A DNA stretch of 16,176 nucleotides from contig CP070840.1 in the NCBI GenBank assembly GCA_020342025.1, forward strand, positions 1,113,188 to 1,129,363. Direction: 5' to 3'. This DNA is from Deltaproteobacteria bacterium (GTDB lineage Bacteria > Desulfobacterota > DSM-4660 > Desulfatiglandales > HGW-15). This document shows, piece after piece, positions 6,093 to 12,383 of the stretch. How positions within the stretch are numbered: the first letter of the stretch is position 1; each line of letters opens with the position of its first letter. The notes under the pieces were generated by a model, which saw only the letters and a program-made list of their open reading frames with translations, did no database searches and was not told the origin of the DNA. The position numbers and the translations under genes were made by a program.

Positions 6093-7442
6093 ATGAAACC
6101 CATAAAAAATGGACTTCTTAGGGAAACAGTTTGGAAGATTTACGATTATATCCAGGGAGAATTCTACCTGAATCGGCCTGATCAGGAGATCAAGGGGATA
6201 CCTTACAATTCTGCGCTTTTGATGAGTCTCTTAACAGGACTCTGCAAAGGAAAAGAACTTATCATTGGGGAACCGGGACTCGGTAAGACCACGTCTGCAG
6301 AGTATATAAGCGCCCTGTTGTATCGTTTTCCCATGGAGACTGTCTGGAAAAGTGAGGTTTCCGGCCATCCAGAGCAGACCGAGGAGAAGATCATCGGAAG
6401 GCCGGATCTGGGAGAACTCAACCAGGGCAAAGAGGTGGTTATATGGTCCTATTTTGCCCTTTTGCCCGTGAAGATTGTTGATGAGATCAACCGGCTCCCT
6501 GAAACCAAACAGAGTATCATTCTGGACGGTGTGGATCGGGGCAAGTGGGAGTATCTCAATGATGCCATTATCAATCGGGAATTCTGTCTTTTTGCCACAG
6601 CCAACTATCAAGATCGAGGGACAAATACGATTATTGCGCCTCTCATGGACCGCTTTGACGTTATGGTGGAGTCCAAGCATCCCGGCCCCAACCTGGCCTA
6701 CCAAATTGGGCTACAGGGCGCCAATGGCCAAGCCCTTCGTCATGAGACATTGGAGCAGGCATTTCATCGTACCCTCTGCGAAAGGGTACCTTATCATGTC
6801 CGCATGGAACGGGTTGAAGCGCTCTGCGACAGATTTGGTGAAATCCTGGCACAAGAACTGGGCCTTCAGACGCTTTCCAGTGAGGACCGGCAGGCCATTC
6901 GTGCAGAGAAGGAGAAAATCCCTTTGGACTTGGATGCGAACGCCTTTCTCAGACTCGTTCTTTCAGAGCTCTCATTCTGTTACCGCTTTGGCCAAAAGCG
7001 ATCGCACGAGGTCTGCGAGGAAGGGTGTCACTATACGAGATACCTGTGCAACGCCATCCAAAACTGTAGCTCTAACCGTCTTCCCATCAGCGTGAGAACC
7101 TATTCGCAGGCCCTCGCCTGGTTACTGGGAAATGAAGTGGTGGACCTGGAACACCTCATGGCTGTCTTGCCATTCGCACTATCTCACAGAATACAGTGGA
7201 AAGAAGAAGCCCTCGCTTTATGGGGAAATGAGGTCAGGGAGGACCCCTTACCCATCTTTATGGCCAAAAATGCCGTTAGCGAAATGCATCGGCGTTACAT
7301 GGAACAGGCGCCACAGATCAAAAATGCATTATCCGTGGCATGCCGCATCGCTGAAGGAGAAGCCCTGGATCCGATTCAAGGTGATCATCCCCTCTACTGG
7401 GAAATTAGCAAGGACCTGGCAAAGGAGGTCTTGAAGGCATGA
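6093..7442 (+). CDS. MoxR-type AAA+ ATPase with C-terminal cysteine cluster
   Basis: This 449-residue protein carries Walker A GEPGLGKTT (59-67, K65), Walker B IVDEINR (D130, E131), sensor-1 ATAN (168-171) and a likely arginine finger R187 in LMDRFD, the plan of MoxR/chelatase-type AAA+ ATPases. Such ATPases remodel or metallate client enzymes together with a VWA partner, and a VWA gene lies just downstream. The lid-like region holds an unusual set of cysteines, C296, C308, C312, C319 and C325 (with VCEEGC inside), which could bind zinc or an Fe-S cluster; I do not associate this with ordinary MoxR proteins. It overlaps the next gene by 4 bp (ATGA), so the two are translationally coupled. GAGGG 11 nt upstream is a weak ribosome-binding site. 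Client unknown. Confidence 0.85.
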   Translation: MKPIKNGLLRETVWKIYDYIQGEFYLNRPDQEIKGIPYNSALLMSLLTGLCKGKELIIGEPGLGKTTSAEYISALLYRFPMETVWKSEVSGHPEQTEEKIIGRPDLGELNQGKEVVIWSYFALLPVKIVDEINRLPETKQSIILDGVDRGKWEYLNDAIINREFCLFATANYQDRGTNTIIAPLMDRFDVMVESKHPGPNLAYQIGLQGANGQALRHETLEQAFHRTLCERVPYHVRMERVEALCDRFGEILAQELGLQTLSSEDRQAIRAEKEKIPLDLDANAFLRLVLSELSFCYRFGQKRSHEVCEEGCHYTRYLCNAIQNCSSNRLPISVRTYSQALAWLLGNEVVDLEHLMAVLPFALSHRIQWKEEALALWGNEVREDPLPIFMAKNAVSEMHRRYMEQAPQIKNALSVACRIAEGEALDPIQGDHPLYWEISKDLAKEVLKA

Positions 7443-8110
7443 AGAACCCTTTTCTGGATTTTCATCCTGACAGCTACAGGCTACAGGAAGATCCGGTGGA
7501 GCGCATTGCACAAGCGAAACAGGATGTAATGGGGTGGATCATGGAGGCCTACCTCAGGCTGGTAAAAGGAGAGATCAAAAACCTGGCTTGGCCTGTGGAG
7601 CATAACCGTGTGCTCAAAGTTTATGGTGACGCAGTGAGCAGGCTCCGTGGACTTCAATACGACCGTTACGATATTGAGGCCTTTTGTGCCGATTTGGACA
7701 GTTCTGACCACATCCCTTATATGATACCTGGTCCCGCCGGATTGTACATCTCCGCCTTGGTCAATCATGCCCATGAAAACCGCATCCGACTTAGACTCCA
7801 AGATTACCAGCGAACCTTTCACTTTCTCGGCTATGCACTGGCCAAGCGGAAGACCCTCGTACTGCAAGGAGATGCCGGGGACTTTTGCGGTGCCGGACTC
7901 CACGGAGGGCGTCTGGTGGTCGAAGGGGCGGTGGCGAACTGGTGTGGAGCTGGGATGTTGGAAGGGGAGATTAGGGTTAGCAAGGATGCGGGGCGCAGTA
8001 CAGGAGAATGGATGCACGGCGGAGAAATACGCGTAGGCGGAAAGATACAAAGCATCGGGCAAGCACGCCACGGTGGGAGAATTCTGCAGAACGGCAAACT
8101 TATAGGATGA
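7439..8110 (+). CDS. GXGXG-domain protein (glutamate synthase alpha C-terminal/FwdC-like beta-helix)
   Basis: The 223 residues fall into two parts. About 1-135 is a mostly helical region I cannot name. About 138-215 is a series of turns with the GxGxG rhythm (GDAGDFCGAGLHGG, GAVANWCGAGMLEG, GRSTGEWMHGGEIRVGG), typical of the right-handed beta-helix GXGXG domain of glutamate synthase and of subunit C of formylmethanofuran dehydrogenase. Alone, this domain has a structural or subunit-contact role rather than an active site. Two equivalent turns carry cysteine (DFCGAG, NWCGAG). It overlaps the AAA+ gene by 4 bp and precedes the VWA gene, so it probably works with them (inference). Domain call is good; role unknown. 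Confidence 0.8.
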   Translation: MKNPFLDFHPDSYRLQEDPVERIAQAKQDVMGWIMEAYLRLVKGEIKNLAWPVEHNRVLKVYGDAVSRLRGLQYDRYDIEAFCADLDSSDHIPYMIPGPAGLYISALVNHAHENRIRLRLQDYQRTFHFLGYALAKRKTLVLQGDAGDFCGAGLHGGRLVVEGAVANWCGAGMLEGEIRVSKDAGRSTGEWMHGGEIRVGGKIQSIGQARHGGRILQNGKLIG

Positions 8111-8208
8111 CGTAAATATCCCAAATTTTAGTGATCAAAACTCTGTTTGGCGAGTTAAACTACACGATCTATATTGAACGATTTAAATAGCAAGACATGG
8201 CAACGCAT

Positions 8209-8302
8209 GTCATTGCGAGCGGCAGCGAAGCAATCTGAACGCGTCACCATGCGTCCCGAGATTGCTTCGTCGTTTCGCTTTCGCGAGACTCCTCGCAATG
8301 AC
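8209..8302. repeat. Palindromic repeat, GTCATTGCGAG...CTCGCAATGAC family, copy 2
   Basis: Termini GTCATTGCGAG (8209-8219) and CTCGCAATGAC (8292-8302) enclose GAAGCAATCT and GAGATTGCTTC blocks, making a 94-bp palindrome like those at 1786 and 15003. It lies between the GXGXG gene and the VWA gene, which otherwise look like one operon. The reading frame of the VWA gene stays open back through it to 8262, so automatic start calling there will be misleading. Confidence 0.85.
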
Positions 8303-8342
8303 GAGTTTTCTGTCTAATGGATTGGAAACAGCACAAGGGATT

Positions 8343-9965
8343 ATGCTTGAACTTGAGAATCTCATAAAGACGGTTTGGCCCAAAGTCAAAAAGCGGCATC
8401 TCTTTCCTGAACTTCCTCCTCCCAGGTGCATCGAAGGAGAGCGACGTGTGGGTCTGGATATCAAGGCCAAGAAGATCTCCCTCTCCAGGGCCTTTGTGGA
8501 GAAGATGTCTGTTGTGCTGAACCCACAGGAAGTTGTGGAAGCGCTTTTGGACCATGCCGTCTCCCATTATCGCTTCTGTCCCTGGAACCTCTCATCCCAT
8601 CTGAAACTCTATAGGGAAGCCAAGAAGGTCCTCAGAGACAAACGAATGGCCCGCAGGACCACAGATGCATTCATGGACGTGGTGGCAAATACCCAGTGTG
8701 TCAGCCAGATGGACACCCCTCTTCCAAAAATCTATGGGCAATTGGACAGAGATACGTTTGAGGAGGTTATTCTCGCCCTTTATCAGAGGGTATGGGGTAT
8801 GGATCTGGGCGTTGCAGGGCATGAAGAAATCTCCGGTAAGCTATCCCGCCTGCCCTACCTGGACCGGTCCCGCTGGACCAAAAGTATCAGGCGATTCGCC
8901 CTGCTGCTCCAGCCCCTCCTTGAGGTGGTGGAGCAGAAAGGCGGGTTGACAGGTTCCTGTCCACTTGGTTGCCATGGTATTCAGCAGTACGCGTCACAGG
9001 AAGTTGAGCAAGGTCTCAAGGAGGTGGCCGCTGATGCGGGATCTCCTTCGGAATTCAAAGAAGCCATCAGAGATTTCCAAGACGAAATTCTGAATGCCCT
9101 GCGGCCTGGGAACAGAGGTATGGGTCTTGGGCGCGGCATGTCTATGGATGCAGACATCCTTTATTATATGAAACTCGCAGAGAACTTTTCCCTTCCCATT
9201 CGAAAAGTGCCCATGAAAAGAAGCGGGGCCATGTATCCCCATCACCATATTTCGTGGGAGGTAGGTCGCCCTTACCAGCATATCGATCCGTGGACAAGTT
9301 TTGGAAAGATTATGCCTGGGATAACGCAGACCTGGCAGTACCTGGAAGGGGAGGTTTTCCACCAGGAGGAAAGAACCCCGGACTGTCTAATCGTCATCGA
9401 TTCCTCAGGCAGCATGCAAAACCCTTTACATTCTCTCTCCTATGCAGTCTTAGGCGCGGCATGTGCCTGCGACGCGTACCTCAGGAACGAAGCAGAGGTG
9501 GCCGTTTACAATTTCAGCGACGCCAGCGCCGGGGGCAGGCGAATCCTATCCTATTCAAGGGATCGGCATAAAATTTACAGGACCCTTTGTCACCATCTCG
9601 GGGGAGGCACCAAGATTCTGATGGAGGACATAGAAGCCATTCAAGGGAATCGTGTGCCAGATATATTCCTGATCACGGACATGCAGATCACCAACCTAAA
9701 AATCCTGATCCAGTATTTCAGCAAGTGCAGGAATCGCGTTACGGCCGTCCACGTGGGAGACAACGAACAGGTCCAGCAATTTCGCAATTCCATGAAACTT
9801 CATAAGCAGATTGGCATTTACGCCGTACAGAAGAGAGAAGATATCCCCCGCATCGTGCTTGGCAGAATTCGTGAATATCTGGGTCCAGGGTTTAAAATGG
9901 GTTCACAGAAAGGAGGTCATCATGGCAGTCAAGGTATTAATCAAGAGACACATAAAAGAGGGTAA
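8343..9965 (+). CDS. VWA-domain protein with degenerate metallopeptidase-like N-terminus (DUF2201-like architecture)
   Basis: From the start at 8343 the protein has 541 residues. An N-terminal region resembles the metallopeptidase-like domain often fused to VWA domains, but where HExxH is expected it reads HAVSH (H71-H75), lacking the catalytic Glu; a DVVANTQ segment near 112-118 fits the helix that follows in that family. The C-terminal VWA domain has a complete MIDAS metal site: DSSGS (353-357), T423 in GGGTK and D446 in ITDMQ. With the AAA+ protein it forms a chelatase/MoxR-VWA type pair. I chose ATG 8343 because the frame upstream to 8262 is repeat-derived; AAGGGA precedes it by only 2 nt, and TTG 8322 is an alternative. 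Its last 44 nt overlap the ABM gene. Client unknown. Confidence 0.8.
   Translation: MLELENLIKTVWPKVKKRHLFPELPPPRCIEGERRVGLDIKAKKISLSRAFVEKMSVVLNPQEVVEALLDHAVSHYRFCPWNLSSHLKLYREAKKVLRDKRMARRTTDAFMDVVANTQCVSQMDTPLPKIYGQLDRDTFEEVILALYQRVWGMDLGVAGHEEISGKLSRLPYLDRSRWTKSIRRFALLLQPLLEVVEQKGGLTGSCPLGCHGIQQYASQEVEQGLKEVAADAGSPSEFKEAIRDFQDEILNALRPGNRGMGLGRGMSMDADILYYMKLAENFSLPIRKVPMKRSGAMYPHHHISWEVGRPYQHIDPWTSFGKIMPGITQTWQYLEGEVFHQEERTPDCLIVIDSSGSMQNPLHSLSYAVLGAACACDAYLRNEAEVAVYNFSDASAGGRRILSYSRDRHKIYRTLCHHLGGGTKILMEDIEAIQGNRVPDIFLITDMQITNLKILIQYFSKCRNRVTAVHVGDNEQVQQFRNSMKLHKQIGIYAVQKREDIPRIVLGRIREYLGPGFKMGSQKGGHHGSQGINQETHKRG
9911..9916 (+). promoter_or_regulatory. Ribosome-binding site fixing the ABM-fold start
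   Basis: AGGAGG stands 5 nt before ATG 9922, inside the 3' end of the VWA gene. It selects 9922 over an in-frame upstream ATG at 9811, which would add 37 residues that only reflect VWA coding sequence read in another frame. Confidence 0.85.
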
Positions 9966-10224
9966 ATCCAAAGAGGTCTTCGCCCTTCTCAACAAAACCC
10001 GCTCTGCTGCTATGAACCAGAAGGGATACATAACGGGCGAGACTTTGATGAGCCATTACGATCCCCACCGCATCATTGTGATCTCCACGTGGCAGACCAT
10101 TGACAATTGGCTTGCGTGGAAAGACAACAAAGAGAGAAAAGCCAATGAGGCGAAGCTGGAGCAGTACCTGGAATTTCCCACAGAATATGAGGAGTACGTT
10201 TTTGGTACCTTCCCTCACAAATAA
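9922..10224 (+). CDS. ABM-fold protein (antibiotic biosynthesis monooxygenase superfamily)
   Basis: A 100-residue protein with the dimeric alpha/beta-barrel plan of the ABM superfamily: strand VKVLIKRHIK, helix GKSKEVFALLNKTRSAAMN, strand GYITGETLM, strand RIIVISTWQ, the helix around WLAWKDNKERKANEAKLEQ and a final strand EYVFGTF. Length is normal for the family. Members include heme-degrading IsdG-like enzymes, quinol monooxygenases and proteins with no known reaction, so only the fold is claimed. It overlaps the VWA gene by 44 bp and so is cotranslated at the end of that operon. After it come about 130 bases without clear signals, then the padR promoter. Confidence 0.75.
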   Translation: MAVKVLIKRHIKEGKSKEVFALLNKTRSAAMNQKGYITGETLMSHYDPHRIIVISTWQTIDNWLAWKDNKERKANEAKLEQYLEFPTEYEEYVFGTFPHK

Positions 10225-10354
10225 GGGAAAGAAACCATTCCCCACCTCGTACTCGCGCCAAGCCACGACCAGGTTCCCCTCCCCCTTCCTTGGAACGCGT
10301 TTCTCCTTGACCCGTGAAAAATAGTCTATAGCGCTTACACGATTCTTTTGAGTA

Positions 10355-10382
10355 TTGACTTTGGGAGGGATGTATGTTTAAT
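10355..10382 (+). promoter_or_regulatory. Candidate sigma-70-type promoter of the padR operon
   Basis: TTGACT (10355-10360) as -35 and TTTAAT (10377-10382) as -10 are separated by 16 nt, each one base from consensus. Transcription would start near 10389, immediately before the palindrome at 10391-10407 and about 45 nt before the padR start codon. A TATAAT at 10402-10407 is an alternative -10 but lacks a well-spaced -35. Confidence 0.5.
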
Positions 10383-10390
10383 TTGCTGAT

Positions 10391-10407
10391 ATTATACTTT
10401 GTATAAT
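10391..10407. promoter_or_regulatory. Palindromic operator candidate ATTATAC-TTT-GTATAAT
   Basis: Two perfect 7-bp inverted arms with a 3-nt centre lie just downstream of the predicted start site and 25 bp before padR. PadR regulators bind inverted repeats and commonly repress their own operon, so this is the natural autoregulatory site (inference). A PadR dimer here would block promoter clearance. Confidence 0.6.
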
Positions 10408-10432
10408 AGATAAAAAAGGAGGCTATCATCCC

Positions 10433-10879
10433 ATGGCCGTCGATTTTGACGATTGTCCCTGTTCAGGGAAAAACATGTCGCACTTTGCCGCCCCCTGGAT
10501 ACTCTTGACGATCCATAACCATGAGGGAACCCATGGTTATGAGATCAAGAAAATTTTGAAAAGTTACATGCAAGATCTTGGAATTTCTATGAATATTACG
10601 GGCCTATACCGCCATTTGAAGATATTGGAACAGCGGGGTGTACTCTCTTCTCAATGGGATACCCCTGACAAAGGCCCGGCAAAACGGAAATACTATCTAA
10701 CGCAGGCAGGGAAGGAATGTCTTTCGCGTTGGATGCAGACGTTGCATATTCAGCTGGAGTTGATTACCCGGTTTTTCCACAAGGCGAGTAGCGTCTACCC
10801 TTCCCCCCCATTACCCAAAATTGAACTTCAGACCTCTGAAGGCCCTCAAGTGGAACGTTTAGAAGATTTGGACGGATAG
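10433..10879 (+). CDS. PadR-family transcriptional regulator with N-terminal CPC motif
   Basis: The 148 residues contain a PadR-type winged helix: a helix starting at PWILLTI, the HGYEIKKIL segment (34-42), a recognition helix in NITGLYRHLKILEQRGVL (54-71) and a wing GPAKRKYYLT (81-90), then a helix LSRWMQTLHIQLELITRFF (97-115) for dimerisation. Before the domain stands DDCPCSGKN with C8 and C10, an extension I associate with a PadR subgroup found near corrinoid and G3E GTPase genes; the cysteines could sense a metal or redox state. The proline-rich tail is probably disordered. AGGAGG lies 10 nt before the ATG. Its stop codon touches the ribosome-binding site of the next gene, so it heads that operon. 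Confidence 0.85.
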   Translation: MAVDFDDCPCSGKNMSHFAAPWILLTIHNHEGTHGYEIKKILKSYMQDLGISMNITGLYRHLKILEQRGVLSSQWDTPDKGPAKRKYYLTQAGKECLSRWMQTLHIQLELITRFFHKASSVYPSPPLPKIELQTSEGPQVERLEDLDG

Positions 10880-10890
10880 GAGGTGAAAAG

Positions 10891-12036
10891 ATGGTCGTTC
10901 CCCGAAAAATAACGGTGGAAAAACCTGTGAAATTGATCTTTGCGGGCGGATTCCTTGGTTCAGGGAAGACAACGGCACTGGCAGCCCTCGCTAAGGGCCT
11001 GATCCAGCGGGGCATGCGGGTAGGAATTATCACAAATGATCAGACGGAAAACCTTGTGGATACGGTGATCGTGAAGCAGTTGCTCCACGAACTCGGTGTG
11101 CCTGTGGAAGAGGTGGTGAAGGGCTGTTTCTGTTGTAAATTCGATGAATTGATGGACCACATAGAAAAGATTCTCGCCCACAACCCCGACATCCTTATGG
11201 GTGAGCCTGTGGGAAGTTGTACCGATTTTGTGGCCGCGGTGGCCAACCCCATAAAAATTGGTTACCGCGACGCATTCAGGTTCGCTCCTTTCTCCATTAT
11301 GGTCGATCCGGATCGCGTGCGTGAGTTGGTCCTGGGAGAAACGGCGACTCGCTTTCCAGAGGAGGTGGCTTACCTCTTCCAAAAGCAAATGGAAGAGGCA
11401 GACATCATCGCCCTTAACAAGGTTGATATCCTTACGGATCAGGAGACAGCAAGGCTCTTGGCCGCCCTTAAAGAGAAATTCCCGGATAAGGATGTACGGG
11501 CTGTATCTGCGAAGGAGGGCGGTGGAATGGATGCGTGGCTAGACGAGCTGCTATCGGGTAGGCCCGGGGCAAATACGGTCCTGAGCCAGATTGATTACGA
11601 TCGATATGCAACTGCAGAGGCTGTCTTGGGCTGGCTCAATGCCGCAATCAGGATGACCGCAAAGGAAACCTTCGAAGCCAGTGATTTTGCGCATACACTC
11701 GCCGTGAGTCTCCGAGAAGCCTTTAGAGGCAGAGACGGAGAAATAGGGCACTTAAAGTTCGTGGTTTCCAGTGGTGGGAGAGTCATGTGGACAAACGTTA
11801 CAAAGCTTGCGTCAGAACCGGCCATCAGCGGCGAGCAACTGGGCAAGCTGTCCCGCGGAACACTCATCCTTAACGCCCGGGTGAGGCTTGAACCTGAAGA
11901 GCTTGAGACAATTGTCCGAGACACACTCGACAAGGTTTGCAGAGAAGCTGGGGTGCGCTTTGAAATTGAAGATCTCCAGTGTTTCAGCCCCGCATATCCA
12001 GAGCCGCCCTATCTCATGCGCGAATCCGTCCAATAA
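10891..12036 (+). CDS. CobW-type G3E GTPase with intact GCFCC motif
   Basis: This 381-residue protein has Walker A GFLGSGKTT (20-28), a switch segment ITNDQTENLVDT (47-58), the metal motif GCFCC (78-82; C79, C81, C82), GEPVGSCTD near 104-112 in the Walker B position and NKVD (176-179) for guanine specificity. A C-terminal region of about 160 residues differs from the usual CobW C-terminal domain. The NDQ and GEPVGSCTD motifs set it apart from the GTPase at 2141; I associate this subtype with corrinoid-dependent methyl-transfer loci, where G3E GTPases may deliver metal or reactivate corrinoid proteins (inference). AGGAGGT lies 6 nt before the ATG, overlapping the padR stop. Family call firm, client unknown. 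Confidence 0.85.
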   Translation: MVVPRKITVEKPVKLIFAGGFLGSGKTTALAALAKGLIQRGMRVGIITNDQTENLVDTVIVKQLLHELGVPVEEVVKGCFCCKFDELMDHIEKILAHNPDILMGEPVGSCTDFVAAVANPIKIGYRDAFRFAPFSIMVDPDRVRELVLGETATRFPEEVAYLFQKQMEEADIIALNKVDILTDQETARLLAALKEKFPDKDVRAVSAKEGGGMDAWLDELLSGRPGANTVLSQIDYDRYATAEAVLGWLNAAIRMTAKETFEASDFAHTLAVSLREAFRGRDGEIGHLKFVVSSGGRVMWTNVTKLASEPAISGEQLGKLSRGTLILNARVRLEPEELETIVRDTLDKVCREAGVRFEIEDLQCFSPAYPEPPYLMRESVQ

Positions 12037-12107
12037 GCGTGAAGGTATTTGTCGCCTTCCCCTTTTACTAGGCGGACATTCGAGATGCGGGCATCAGAAA
12101 ACAGACT

Positions 12108-12113
12108 GGAGGT
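12108..12113 (+). promoter_or_regulatory. Ribosome-binding site selecting a TTG start
   Basis: GGAGGT is 6 nt from TTG 12120. The other candidate start, GTG 12114, directly abuts it with no spacer and cannot be served by it, so the rare TTG codon is the better start. Confidence 0.65.
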
Positions 12114-12119
12114 GTGGCA

Positions 12120-12368
12120 TTGCTACGAATAGAGATCATAGGCCTTGAGCAACCCTGTGAGAAGTGCAATGAACTGCTGGAAAATGCAAGAAAGGCGGTA
12201 GCAGATCTTGGTATAGAGGCTGAAGTGGTCAAGCTCTGGGTCCTATCCGAAGAAGTACGAGAGAAGTATGGCTTGTTGCTCAGCCCTGCACTGACCATTG
12301 GAGGAGTGGTGGTCGCCCAGGGGAAGGTGTTTAAGCCAGAGAGAATAGCTGGCCTTCTCAAGGGTTGA
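12120..12368 (+). CDS. Thioredoxin-fold protein with CEKC site
   Basis: Read from the TTG at 12120 this is an 82-residue protein, the same size as the CKRC protein at 1387. It has a strand MLRIEIIGLE, the dithiol C13-E-K-C16 opening a helix, a helix-strand with EAEVVKLW, cis-Pro P56 in LSPALTIGG, strand VVVAQGKV and a final helix. It belongs to the same minimal redox-active disulfide type but is clearly diverged. The CEKC pair could act as a dithiol or bind a metal. It lies between the CobW-type GTPase (83 nt upstream) and the aquaglyceroporin (15 nt downstream), which suggests operon membership under the PadR regulator (inference). Confidence 0.8.
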   Translation: MLRIEIIGLEQPCEKCNELLENARKAVADLGIEAEVVKLWVLSEEVREKYGLLLSPALTIGGVVVAQGKVFKPERIAGLLKG

Positions 12369-12383
12369 AACATCTGCCGGCTC

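Noticed and set aside
6475..7095. 206-codon plus-strand frame inside the AAA+ gene
   Set aside because: Out of frame with clear Walker B and sensor motifs; Trp/Ser/Arg-rich composition typical of a shadow frame.
7481..8071. 196-codon minus-strand frame opposite the GXGXG gene
   Set aside because: Antisense of a gene with a clear repeated GXGXG rhythm; no start signal or recognisable domain.
8262..8342. N-terminal extension of the VWA protein from ATG 8262
   Set aside because: The 27 extra codons come from the palindromic repeat and the short spacer after it; ATG 8343 begins the conserved-looking protein.
9811..9921. N-terminal extension of the ABM-fold protein
   Set aside because: It is VWA coding sequence in another frame, and AGGAGG fixes the start at 9922.
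6093..9965. CobS/CobT cobalt chelatase subunits
   Set aside because: The AAA+ and VWA pairing is similar in principle, but the degenerate HAVSH domain and the intervening GXGXG gene fit a MoxR/DUF2201-type pair better, and no CobN-like subunit is in the window.
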